DNA from: Elmis aenea
Taxonomy: Eukaryota; Arthropoda; Insecta; Coleoptera; Elmidae
Direction: 5' to 3'
Assembly (NCBI GenBank): GCA_947652605.1
Contig: OX393579.1
Span: forward strand, 4,836,001 to 4,900,000
Length of the DNA: 64,000 nucleotides
Shown: piece after piece, positions 34,433 to 45,537 of the stretch
Position numbering within the stretch: the first letter of the stretch is position 1
Layout of the letters: the number at the start of each line of letters is the position of its first letter
The notes under the pieces: model-generated
Databases searched by the model: none
Seen by the model: the letters and a program-made list of their open reading frames with translations, nothing else
Told to the model about the DNA's origin: nothing
Position numbers and translations under genes: made by a program

Positions 34433-34843
34433 TGACTGAAAGCCTTCAGTTCGTAAACATAGCTGCAAACTTTTGGGTATCGTAAAATACAAACTAGAAA
34501 TAATTACGAGACAAACAGAGATGACAGCTAATGACAATGTTGCCATATGTATTATTTTCATTCAAATCAGTGATTTACATATTTTCAACACCAATTTTTG
34601 AAAGGAAGAACACAATATCTAGGAAAAAATACTATTCGAAATTTATTTTTATTCCAAATTGCAGCTTTTTCATTTGCAAGTATTAAATAATAACGCTTAT
34701 TAAAGGACTAAATGTCAAAACTTTGAGGACCTCTTGCAGACACAGCAAGCATGGTATAACATTTTCGTAAAGATTTTCGACTTGGAATTTTACGAAGAAC
34801 ATCGCCACGTCTAGCGCTTCCGCCAATTTTTACACACCGTGTA
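34433..34843. mobile_element. Truncated CAGGGTGTG-family element (copy 3)
   Basis: It lacks the left end; homology to 36368-37273 and 55661-56282 begins at GACTGAAAGCCTTCAGTTCG. The right end is mutated to CACACCGTG. The interior keeps GACCTCTTGCAGACACAGC and CGCTTCCGCCAATTTTTACA. Confidence 0.85.
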
Positions 34844-35045
34844 TAAGAGAATATTTGTTTAAATGATACTGTTACCTAAATATTCTCCATTATTTTACAA
34901 AAATATTACCTAATAAAATCTGATAGATAATCTATGTTGTAGGCCGATGTCCGATGTATATAAGTTGTTTCCGGGTTGGAACTGCGTCGAAGGTTTCTTC
35001 ATAACCGACGTTTCATCCTCCTGTATCGGGGACAACTTCAGGGTT
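34844..35045. other. Possible Penelope-like fragment
   Basis: The segment 34960-35043 (minus strand: CCCGATACAGGAGGATGAAA, then CGTCGGTTATGAAGAAACC) resembles a motif that recurs in animal retroelements with GAAACGTCGG cores. It is a weak identification from memory of the motif. Confidence 0.25.
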
Positions 35046-35073
35046 GTTGGTTAAACAGCCGTTTAACCAACAT
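35046..35073. repeat. Perfect 12-bp stem hairpin
   Basis: TGTTGGTTAAAC, loop AGCC, GTTTAACCAACA. It directly follows the retroelement-like segment and may be a structural end. Confidence 0.7.
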
Positions 35074-35219
35074 CTGATAGATCTCTTTATGTATTTGTCG
35101 ATTGTACAAAAATAAGTGTATAGACGCTAGTTTAATTTAATAACCCAAGTGGTGTGAATTTACCCACGTTAGCAATAACTAACCCATTACCATACTTGTT
35201 AAAAAGAGCAGCAGAAACG

Positions 35220-35860
35220 TTTCATAATTCATTTTTTTATAAAAATGTACGAGTATTTAATTGGACAACATATTCACTTCCCGTTTTCGACCAATTGCCT
35301 CGCTGAAATAAATTTCGCTTGTCGGAATAGCACAATTCGTTTTATTGAATTATCCGCTTAACGTAATAGACGTCAACTAATCGTCAATTCATTGAATAAT
35401 CCGGTAACAGGAATAACACGTAATTAAATTAGACGCCGGGCGTAAAATATTGCCAACGATCCGAAACGTAATCGGTTTTGATAAATAATTTCTGAAGCCA
35501 AATTAAGCGATTTTTTAACCTCCGCATTGAAAATCGCATTTTTATACCTACCGCAAAATTATCGCGACTCGTTTCAACGAAATATTTGATCGTTATAGGA
35601 TTTAATTAATAAGTCTGTTAAACTATTGCCCTGTGTTGCGGGCGCGGCCTCTCGACGCTCATTTTCCGAGTTGGAATTGATAAAAACTTTTCTTAGCAAC
35701 TAAATGAACCGGAGACGCCTCGGTGGACTTGTAGCGATTTCTATTGAAGAATTCTGGCAATTAAAATTGACGCTTCAGCAGTTGTATCCAATTTTGCCGA
35801 AACCGAGAAGGAATTATTAAGAATCGATGATGAATTGTCTTACGAAACAAATCTGTCAGA
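35220..35860. promoter_or_regulatory. Conserved-looking non-coding stretch
   Basis: Many TAATTA and ATTAA homeodomain-type cores are mixed with CpGs and few homopolymers, 1.3 kb inside the receptor intron. The texture differs from the surrounding transposon debris. It could be an enhancer. No direct evidence of conservation is available from one sequence. Confidence 0.25.
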
Positions 35861-35910
35861 TACTTTTAAAAAATATTATTAATCCCTAAATGGTTTAATA
35901 ATGGTATATT

Positions 35911-36320
35911 ACATAACAAGAGTTGTAAGAAGCAGGAGTGGAAAAGTTGAGCACTGAGCCGCGTAGCGGCGAATGCGTATTTTCACGACTGCGTAATTGC
36001 TTTACAACTCGTGTTATGTTGCATACTTTTTCTACGATCACATAATACCTACGATTTTAACGGCTTTTTGGCCAATAAACACATGTGATTACGTTGTCTT
36101 ATCGATTATGACGTAAGCCTACTTTGACATTTTTGGACGTGCGTTTTGCTTACCGCGCGTTAAAACTCACTTACTAGACATGCAGGAAGTGTTTGACGTG
36201 AGTCTACTTTGATCATTTCTTTAAAAATCTATGCTTTTTGCTTACCGTGCGTAAGGACCCCCTTACTATGCATGCAGGCTGTACGGTAAGAGTCATTTTA
36301 CATTAGTGGTCGTAGAAAAA
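35911..36320 (+). repeat. Dispersed repeat with terminal hairpin (copy 2)
   Basis: A longer partner of 19553-19812, inverted relative to it. The left ACATAACAAGAGTTGTAA pairs with TTTACAACTCGTGTTATGT about 90 bp on. A duplicated block with TTTTGCTTACCG-GCGT and CATGCAGG lies at 36140-36275. The right end is CATTAGTGGTCGTAG. Confidence 0.75.
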
Positions 36321-36367
36321 CACTAGAAACATACTTTACAATGTAGTGTATGAAGACAATAATTATA

Positions 36368-37273
36368 CAGGGTGTGTAAAAATTGGCGGAAGCGCTACAC
36401 GTGACGATATTCTTCGTAAAATTCTTAGTCGAAAATCTTCATACAAAAATGTTGTACTTACCATGCTTCCTATGCCCTCAGGAACCATGTTGCGTATTGT
36501 ATGACCATTTTCGTGGTTCGTAGACTGTTTGCGTTTTTAATCAAAGATCGAAGGTTCAACCAAATATTTTATTTTAATACAACTTAAAAGAAACCTTTTA
36601 ATACAATGAACCACAAGCAACTGTTTTTTACTGCTTTTCTCTGCGGCGTTCTTGCGTGGTCTCCTCCTATTGGTGCCAAGCGACCCCCACTACTGCTAAC
36701 GGCCGCAGACAGCACAAACCGTCTTTGAACGAAGCTACGCAGTATTAAACTTACAACGAACAAACCATTAAAAGAAAAAAAAATTGGCAACATTGCATAC
36801 ATTGATTTGCGTTTGGACATTTTTTTATCAGCAATGTTTACTTAGGTATTTACAATTTTTGTTCGAACTGAATGCCTTCAGTTCGTTAACATAGCTGCAA
36901 ACTTTTGGCTATCGTAAAACATAAACTAGAAATAATTACGAGAAAAACAGAGATGACAGCTAATGACAATGTTGCCATATGTATTATTTTCATTCAAATC
37001 AGTGATTTACATATTTTCAACACCAAGTTTTGAAAGGAAGAACACAATATCTAGGAAAAAATACTATTCGAAATTTATTTTTATTCCAAATTGCAGCTTT
37101 TTCATTTGCAAGTATTAAATAATAACGCTTATTAAAGGACTAACTGTCAAAACTTTGAGGACCTCTTGCAGAAATGCAGACACAGCAAGCATGGTACAAC
37201 ATTTTCGTATCAAGATTTTCGACTTAGAATTTTACGAAGAACATCGCCACGTGTAGCGCATTTACACACCCTG
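36368..37273. mobile_element. CAGGGTGTG-family element, longest copy (copy 1)
   Basis: TA-flanked ends CAGGGTGTGTAAAAATTGGC and its inverted partner bound the element (the right end has lost a few bases near GCGCATTTACAC). The inverted repeats extend inward through GGAAGCGCTACACGTG. It carries an internal segment of about 270 bp (36489-36770) that copy 2 lacks. The 78-codon minus-strand frame inside has no transposase features. Confidence 0.85.
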
Positions 37274-37275
37274 TA

Positions 37276-38598
37276 TAGTTTGTCCTAGTTAGTAATGGAT
37301 TATAATTGTTAGTAGAAATCATGGATTAAACGCGAAACAACTTATCTAACATGCGTCAGCGCATAATCTGTCCAGCACATATGTATGTTATGCTTCAATT
37401 TGCATAATTGCATGCCGATTAACGATATAACTAATTTGTCATCCTCTAAAATTGATTGCCCTTAAATAATTAATCAACGCAAGTGAATTTAATAACCATA
37501 TGTACACACAATATCTCGAACATCCTTATTATTCGATATTTGCTTCTGGTTTCATCATACTTTACCCTGTTGTTATAATTTATCGATTATTCGCGCATTG
37601 CTTAACCCAAATAAGATTCATTCAAGCAAATTTAAAATGAACTATTAATGTCCCTAGGCAAAATTACTTTATCGAGTGTAAAAGTACTTTTTTTTAAATA
37701 TTCATCAATCTAAATTTAACACTTCTGTCTAATGCACATATTCTGTTGGTCATTCGGAGCATGCCGGCTTTTAAATTGTAAGAAATTTATTGCTTCAGAA
37801 GAATAATTTTGCACGATAACCACATGCCATCAAGCGGTTTGCTGCCAAAATTCGCAGTCTGGCTGTACTCCAAGTAAAATCACGATTTAACAGCATTAAG
37901 CACTATTAAACTTTCTGCGTTAGAAAGCATTTGTTTCAAGCCTTTTGTACGGGAACAATAAGTTTTTAGAAAACGCTAAGTTCGTCAAAACAGCGCATTC
38001 ATTATTTCAGTTATAGTTATTCCACAGTTGAATATTTTATTTAAGTTTATTTCTATAGAATCGGGAAAAAACGAGTACTATTATGGTCAAAACACCTAAA
38101 GTCTTTAATTTCTGTTAAATTCACAGAACAAGATTTAATTTGTTGCGTTTTATTCCACATATTTTAATTATATAAAAGTTTTGTATTAATTGTAACGAAA
38201 CAATAGTCATTGTTTTTATTCCACCACACAACATTTAAGATAAATGGTAATAACTATAAAACACTTTACTAGGGTAAACAATTGAACTATAATTTTTTGA
38301 TAATTGTTACATATCGAAGGATGTGTGAGTACATTATTAAGTAACTTTAACACAAAGTTTTCAAGAACTACTTTGACTTTAAAAATGAATGTTAAGGTAA
38401 TACAAACTTATATACACCAGCGAATTTAAACTTTTTTTCAAAAACTTTGCACCATTTTACTTGCAAAGGATGCGCGAATTGGAAAATAGAAAAATTTCGG
38501 TTGTATCTCTGACGGTTTGGTTTCATGGCCATCGCGATCGCAAAAATTACCTTTATCATTCAACTTTTCAGTTTTTACCCTATTTTTCCCAAGAAAAT
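37276..38598. other. No gene recognised
   Basis: AT-rich. No splice-bounded exon or bounded repeat is visible. Confidence 0.5.
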
Positions 38599-38704
38599 GG
38601 CCAGTGGCACGTATAACTCTGCAAAAAATTTAGTTTTGATGTTCTTGATGCAATAAACACAGCTTTGATCAGATTCTAGCGACAACATATCGAGTAATCG
38701 TGAC
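38599..38704 (-). repeat. Partial copy of the GTCACGAT MITE
   Basis: It matches 57703-57800 in reverse: GGCCAGTGGCACGTATAACT ... AGATTCTAGCGACAACATAT. One terminal inverted repeat is missing. Confidence 0.7.
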
Positions 38705-38893
38705 CTTCCCTGGTTAGACAAATATTTAGGATGTTTAAATATAATTGATTATAAAGGTGAGAAAGTCACCAAGTTTATTTTCTGCCCGGGAATTCGCACG
38801 ATTTTATTAAAATTCCCAACAATAAATTCCAAAAATTACCAAATATGGGCCAACCAAATTACAGGATAGCAATAATTAAATATTAAAATTGTA

Positions 38894-39229
38894 TTAGAAG
38901 TAATTGCTTTTAGTGAAAATACTACCATTCAAAGTTGTTTCTTGAGGACATTTAATCAATTCATGTAAAAGCTTATTACAAATACTAAAAGAAACCTCAT
39001 TATTGTTGGCAATATTGGGTATTGTTTGAAATTTGGTGAACAAAACCTTTCGCAGTAGTAACAACTTATCAACAGTAACCAAATAATAATAGTCACCTAC
39101 CTTAAATTCACCATAATTATCTCCTACGGTTCTGCCAAACTTCTCCAAGATGTCATCTCCAGGACGACTAGTGTACCAGAAAATTGCACCAATTCAGTCT
39201 TTGTTGAATTTTACATTAGAAGCCAAACA
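38894..39229 (-). pseudogene. Broken exon candidate, unrecognised protein
   Basis: The minus strand has an excellent acceptor (long T/C tract, then TTTTTTCTAG before 39229). It is open for 11 codons, has one TGA (39194-39196), then is open to 38894. A donor AAG|GTAGGT after 39101 would give a 129-base, 43-codon exon. The peptide after the stop (IGAIFWYTSRPGDDILEKFG, then RTVGDNYGEF) looks like folded-protein sequence. TGA stands where TGG would give Trp, so this may be a pseudogene, a sequencing error or a mis-framed exon. The family is not recognised. Confidence 0.35.
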
Positions 39230-40223
39230 CTAGAAAAAAGAAGAAAAAAAAGTCTAAAAATTATGTCAAATTACTTGAGAACTAATAGGTTTTCCAGTTA
39301 ACATTCAGTTCACACAAAAAACGAGTTGTATTTGTATATCTTAGCACAATATATGCGACAAATGATAATTTTCCATTATCAACAGTGCGCCCTAATGCCT
39401 CTTCAGGAAATAGTATCGGGATTAAATGCAGTCTGCGTTTTAAGTGTCCACAAATCACTCCAAGTATTTCATAAAAATTCTTGTTAATGTGAAGTTAAAA
39501 AATTAAATTAGAAAACACTTAGTCCAGAAGTATAATCAGAAAATGTTGCTTCAGTGCACAAGATTTGTTTGCTTGGGTGCGCATACGTACTATGTTTTGT
39601 TATAAAAGTACTTGCTTCACGCTACTTTTGGTAAAAGCAGCGTCAAATATTTGAAAACAAACTTCAGGCAGTAAAATAAACCAAATCAAATCATTAGGAA
39701 TATGCTATTACGAAAAAACTGGTTAAATATTGGTGTAAGGAACTTGATAAAATTGGTGGAGGTGCCGGGTATATACCCAGCGCCTCCACCATCTACTAAA
39801 TTTGCGTTTACATGGGCATTTAGCTTATCTTAAGAGCCATGGCATCTGTTAAGTAAAGAAAAAGTTGCTGGGGTTAACGCAACAACCCCATCAAAGAATT
39901 TTCTTTCAACATATTCGAATTTAATTGATAACAATCGACTGAAATGGAAGTTTATTACGGGCAAATTTTGTGGCCAAATCATTTTAACAGTAATTTTTTG
40001 GTGAACACAACAATATTAGTTATTTTTTACAAAGCATTTGAACCTCTTCAAACAATATAATTTAGCTACCGTTGTAATTCCATCGTGCAATTTTTTTCGT
40101 TTATCATTTTAGATTCTGTTTCGCTCTGGGTTCCTGATTATTAAACCTAATTAACGTAAAAAAATTGTGCAAAAACAATTAAGTGGCGACTTCGTTATTC
40201 AACGTTACGTTGTTTAATCTTCC
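39230..40223. other. No gene; one small GC-rich palindrome
   Basis: AT-rich except for a 36-base near-palindrome at 39755-39790. Confidence 0.5.
39755..39790. repeat. GC-rich near-palindrome
   Basis: GGTGGAGGTGCCGGGTA faces TATACCCAGCGCCTCCACC, an 18-bp stem with two mismatched pairs and practically no loop. Confidence 0.7.
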
Positions 40224-40565
40224 TTAAGACAACATAAGACAATGCCAGGACGAAAAACCGTGCAATCTGCTCGTCGTAATTGCGAACTTTTGACAAATAT
40301 TACAAAAGAGATCCTTGTAAGCCTCAAAAAATGTAGGATCTCCCTTGGCTGAAAACTTAAGTCGGCAGGTCATAAACTCGGGGCCCGCTAGATTATACGG
40401 ATCCAACAAAAGCCGTCGATAGGCCGGCCAGGCTGCCGTGCATCCCCACTTCATTATGACGTAACGTTCGCGGCGCAGGCCGATTTGCAGTTCTTGATTC
40501 ATGACGTCAACGAAAAATTTCATATATATTAAAGAAAAATTAGGCTGTACCGAACAGGGGGCCAT
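40224..40565 (-). CDS. Candidate coding segment, 113 codons, unrecognised
   Basis: A minus-strand frame starting at ATG, with inner Mets at residues 16 and 22. Within residues about 16-90, many codons end in G or C (runs such as CTG CGC CGC, TGG CCG GCC), against the AT-rich background, and Trp and Cys residues are scattered as in real proteins (IMKWGCTAAWPAYRRLLLDP). No domain, signal peptide or membrane helix is recognised. CpG density and two CRE-type motifs in the same stretch make a regulatory island on the plus strand an alternative. Confidence 0.3.
   Translation of the reverse strand: MAPCSVQPNFSLIYMKFFVDVMNQELQIGLRRERYVIMKWGCTAAWPAYRRLLLDPYNLAGPEFMTCRLKFSAKGDPTFFEAYKDLFCNICQKFAITTSRLHGFSSWHCLMLS
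40502..40509. promoter_or_regulatory. Perfect CRE palindrome
   Basis: TGACGTCA, with a related TGACGTAA at 40457-40464. Both lie inside the CpG-rich 40.24-40.57 kb stretch. Confidence 0.35.
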
Positions 40566-40946
40566 AAATTATTTATACTGGGGCTGGTTTATTATTACGT
40601 TATGATTTACGGGCGCGTCTCATATATTATGTTGTAGCGTATTCACAGTGTGTGGCAAGTATCCGTACATATATTGTCGGAATCTTGATGAGACAACTGT
40701 TATGTTATAAGAAATAATGACAGTTTTGAATTATTTCTTCGATCACTCGTTCGACTTATTTAGCATAAATATTTTGCGTATCCTGCTTGAACCACATAAA
40801 AAGTCAAAGAGGTATAACGTGGATCATTTTTATGCACGATACAAGATTAAGGACACACAAGTGTATTTGCTTGTGCTGTGAGATGCAAATATATTTGTTA
40901 AGAGATATCTAAACATATTTGAGGTTCGCGGGCCACATCGGTTTAA
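40566..40946. other. No gene recognised
   Basis: A short spacer with no exon or repeat border. Confidence 0.5.
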
Positions 40947-41200
40947 TCATAAATATATATAAAAGTCCAGCCTGACTCTGTCTCTCTGTCTGTCTGTGAC
41001 TCTATCTGTAACGCATGAATATAGTAACGCAGTAAACTACTACGGGTTCATTTGACCGACTGAGTTGTGTCTAATGAACCGTAAATTTTTACTCACGGGT
41101 AACATAACAGTGTCTAACTTGCAGCTCACGGTATTATAAAAAGTAATAGTTTAAATTTAAAATATACAATATTCCCGTCCCAGGACGGGTTACGTCCTAG
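40947..41200 (+). mobile_element. Helitron-like non-autonomous element, 254 bp
   Basis: The left end begins TC after A (TCATAAATATATATAAAAG), typical of insect Helitrons. The right end is CTAG at 41197-41200, followed by T. A GC hairpin CCCGTC-CCAG-GACGGG (41174-41189) stands 7 bases before CTAG. There are no inverted termini and no target duplication. A CTGTCTCTCTGTCTGTCTGT tract lies near the left end. No Rep/helicase sequence is present. Confidence 0.6.
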
Positions 41201-43561
41201 TCATTTTAATAATACTTGAAATATTTTGGTAATTGGCACAATTTTTTTTATATTATTTATTTATTAAAAGACGGAAGTTTCTTTAATGTATAATATTATG
41301 AATACATTAAGAAAAATTTAAGAACACACTCATTTAGACTAGCACTCGATATTGCCATTAGAGGGGTCGAAAAATCAAAAGATAACAAAATTTAATTTAA
41401 GGTGATATTTGGTGTTGCACAAATTTGGAAAAAATGTCGTTATCTGGTTAAATTCCAGTGGTACTTAAACGCAAGTTATTTTCCAAGCAAATCAATTATA
41501 GGTACTACTTTTGTATTTGGATTTAAGGTACTTAATTTTTGAGAACATTTTTTCACATGTATATGTGGAGTCAAATACAAAATATAATAATTTTTGCATG
41601 TTTGATTGGATTCGGAGATTCCTCCGAGAAAGAAATTATATATAAAAGTCGTATGTGTATGACACATCCGTTTTCTTTTCTTCGTCTTAAGGTTGAAATA
41701 ATCATATTATAAAGACAATGAAAATGTTCTAACCTAATTTTCAATTTTTCCAAAAATTGGTTCGATGATATTTTATGATATTCATGAATTCAATATTTAA
41801 TTTTTTAATATTAAGATAATGTTTGATTCATCTTAGTGGTTTAAGAATTAAAAAACTTTTAATTGGTCTTGGAAACTATTGTCAACAAGTGCCATGAACT
41901 TGTTGCTAGGAAAATCAAGGGATCTGTTGTAGTTCACTGACAAATTAATAAGAATCTTAAAACTAGTAAGGCATTACAAAACATTTTTAAAAAAATATGA
42001 CTGGCATTTCATTAAACTTATTTAAATAATATTAATCACTTAAATACTTAAATAGTTCAAGTATTAGACGACATAATTTTTACTTCCATTCCTACCATAA
42101 TTTGCAGTTTTAAAACTTTATTTCATTTTGGATAGTTAACTGCCAAAAAATAAGCTGTTATTTTTTACTTATTGCAGTTATTTTTTTCAATTTAATTCAA
42201 AAGTTCTTCATATTCAAATAATACAAATTTGGTAAATCGAAAATAAAATAAAGTCTAATACAAAATCTAATAAAATCAGTGCATAGAAAGTTGCTTCAGA
42301 AAATATTTTCAGTTATTTGTTGTCTTGAAAAAATAAAGAAACCAGCGCAAAATAACCCACAAATAGACTTTTTAAGTTCTTCCTCAATAATTACTGAATC
42401 ATTAGGGCGATAGTGATTTTAATTTCTGATTTAATTTTAACACCAAATTATGCAACTTTGACCCCCAAGCTTCTGAGTACGTAGTGTCTCTTAAAATAAG
42501 TGATATCTCCATGTTTAACCTCGAATTTGTGACACCCTGTGTACGTTATATTGTCAACTAACTTAAAAATTACGTTTAGTAGATCCACTGCATAATTTTG
42601 AGGTTATTTAAAAATATCAAAGAATATTTTTGCACTAAATCATTAAATAAAAAAAATTACTGTAAAGGTTTTTATTTGGTGGCAACACCAGGTAATTTTC
42701 GTATTTTAAAATACTACAGAAAAGGTGTTAAAATTTTTCCCTATGCAATGTTTCTAGACATTTCGGACTATTCAAACCATCGTCATTTTTTTCCGCAAAT
42801 GAACACCATTTAACCATTTTACGCGCCCCCGAAATCGCAATTAGCAGCGGAAATCTGAGCGAAATTAACCATTTAACAGATGAATTATCCTAAAATAAAA
42901 TCGAAAAGCGTGAAACGGATATCCCCCGAAAAACTCGTCGGTTGATTTAAGCAATTATAATCAAGCATAACTGTCACGTACGTTTCAACGCACAGGGGCC
43001 ACAGATTGTCAGTTTCGACGTCACATCTCGTAATTATCACATCTTCAAAATTTGATTCGAATTTATCTGTGGCGTGCGTCTACAAACATAAAGAGCGCCC
43101 GCGTAAAACCGATTTATACATGCAATTAAAAGATGTGTATTAATTACGGCCCGGTTTCGCGTGTACTCAAACGGCAACGGAACAAATACGGTGTAAGCAG
43201 CGAACATGGGTGCAAATAAAAGAAAACAATCAATTTTGTTTGCGAAGATATGAAATACAGACGCAATTTCGAGGGTCCAACTAAATTCATTGAAAATAAA
43301 TTCTGGTAAATATTTTTAAAGTAATTCCCTTAAGCAATAATGCTCTTACCATTTTTGCTTTCCACTGCTAAGAAGCAGGACCGTTCACAGAAAAATCGGG
43401 CCCCGGGGAAGCAATAGACAACGGGCCCCCCATTCCTCCAAAAAAGGTATAAATTTAAGAATCGAATTTTGGTACAGACAATGTAATTCTGTATTAAAAA
43501 TACGAAAAAAAAAATTCAAAGCAAAATGTCTAATTTAATATAATAACTCAAGTCTCTAGAG
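41201..43561. other. No gene recognised
   Basis: It contains a diverged GACACCCTGTGTAC end (about 42530). Stretch 42960-43220 is less AT-rich with a GACGTCAC half-CRE but no definable exon. Confidence 0.45.
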
Positions 43562-43620
43562 CAGTGGTCTCCAAAGTGGGGTGCGCGGGATAACCTTAAT
43601 AAATTAATATTTCTGTTTAC
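43562..43620 (+). mobile_element. Solitary hAT-like left end
   Basis: CAGTGGTCTCCAAAGTGGGG, continuing TGCGCG, matches the widespread hAT terminus CAGNGGTTCTCAA. No matching right end was found downstream, so the element is truncated or very decayed. Confidence 0.45.
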
Positions 43621-44605
43621 ACAGCCGATTTTACCAGTATTAAGGATATTGGCCCTTGTAATAGTCTTTTTAATGTTTGATTTTCGCATAACTGGAACTG
43701 CAGCTTTGGAATAACTTATTTAAACAGTAAAACACACGACATTCATTTACACAAACTTATTTTACTTATTAATTACTTACGGCTTACGTTTAAGGACACT
43801 CAGAACTGTGGTCGATCAATCGTCAATCGATAAGTCATGTTCGCTTAATTTTTGACTGATTTGATTTAGAAAATAAATACAAACCCATTAAAACTTTATC
43901 AAACGTTCTATTTCGTTTCCAACTTCGACTAAGCCAAGCATTTTCATTTAAGTTCCCCCTTTCGCCTGCACAAATTTCTACTAACGACATTATTTTGTTT
44001 TTCCCCTTATAATCTGTACACCCAAGAGTACGTATCATTTATTTAACTGTAATAAATTGTTCACTTAGAAAAAAATACAATATTTATCACTCTCCCGTTT
44101 CATAAACACTAAAATCCTATATAGTAATGGATTTGTGCACGAGTAAAAAGAATCCATATCTTAATCCCAAATGTATACTGACTGAAAAAAAATGTTCCGT
44201 TTCTCCCTTATTCTTTATTCCATTTGTATTTATATTTTTCTCGCAGGATATATTAAAAATACCAAGTTCGCTTCAAACTGTGTTAATTAAATGTAGTACT
44301 ATACTAAAATTAGCCAACTTGTTAAATTAATACGAAAACTCAATTAACACAAGATTATAGACAAAATAATTAGAAATTAACTAGCTCAGCAGTATTTATA
44401 CTATCATAATTGGATTAATTATGTAGTTTATGAACTTTATTAGTTAGTTCTGTGACAAAACTTATTGTGATATATCTAATGGCGTTAGTCGATCTTCTAG
44501 AACAAGTTTCTGAGCATACCAAACGTTTACAGACATCCACGAAAAGTCCTATCGAAGGATCAAATTTCGTAAAATCGGAGGATTGTGGCCATTGAAACAT
44601 GGCTA
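43621..44605. other. No gene recognised
   Basis: AT-rich. Frames at 43835-44038 (-), 44127-44330 (+) and 44415-44648 (-) have no recognised domain; the last crosses into the next element. Confidence 0.45.
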
Positions 44606-45535
44606 GAGTAAAGTGCCCTAATATGGAATACTTTTTTGTATTCGGCAATAGTAGTCACATTTATTCAACAACATTTTGCAAAACAAATTATAAGGCATTT
44701 GTAATGAATACGCAACACATTACTCGAATTCTGGTACGATATTACGGTAGATATTTCTTATATAGCTATTTTTTTTAAGTGTTACCACTATTCCATATTA
44801 AGCTCCCGGGGAACCTAATATGGAATACTAGGGGTTCTTAATATGGAATATAGAATTATATAGGAAATATACATTAAAACAAACAACTGCTCATAGATTA
44901 ATCTTTTATTTCTTTCTGATTTGCATTATTACTTAAACCAATCCAAACTCTGTTATTTATGTAAATTAAATTATAATTCAAGTGTCATTCGAACTAAATG
45001 TTGATCATTTATTTATTTTTTGCAGGAAGGACAATAGAATTGCTTTTTTGGGTTTTTTTTGTACATTTTTCGTCCATTTCTGACACTTTTGACACTGAAC
45101 CCATATTGCTGTACTTAGTGACCATAATCATATTTATTAAAAGGCACATCTATGTATTCCATATTAGGCATCAATGTGACATTACAAAAATCGGTATATG
45201 TAAAACATGAAATGGCCCCAATCAAAATTTTGGTCTACTTAATTGAAATGTAAAGGCTCATGCTAAATAAACATGCAACAAAATATTTTATATAATTTGC
45301 CCTAGCATATAATATTTTGCACTGAAAGATTTAGCCTAAAAACTCAGTAGCACGTCAAAAATATATTTGAATCTCTTACGTAATCTAGTGAATATTTTTT
45401 TAACTATTTTACATTTGGGAATGTGTGATCAATGTACAAATAGGTACATATACTTTTTAACAGATATCGCTTATTCATTGTCATAAAACTGATGTATTCC
45501 ATAATAGGTAACTGTTCCATATTAGGGCACTTTAC
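44606..45535. mobile_element. 930-bp DNA element with repeated TIR motif (copy 2)
   Basis: Same family and orientation as 29569-30506, with TA on both sides. Differences are scattered substitutions and small indels, e.g. TTCCATATTAAGC here against TTCCATTTTAAGC in copy 1. Confidence 0.85.
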
Positions 45536-45537
45536 TA

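Noticed and set aside
36584..36820. 78-codon minus-strand frame within the CAGGGTGTG element
   Set aside because: It has no transposase motif and is absent from the other copies; likely chance.
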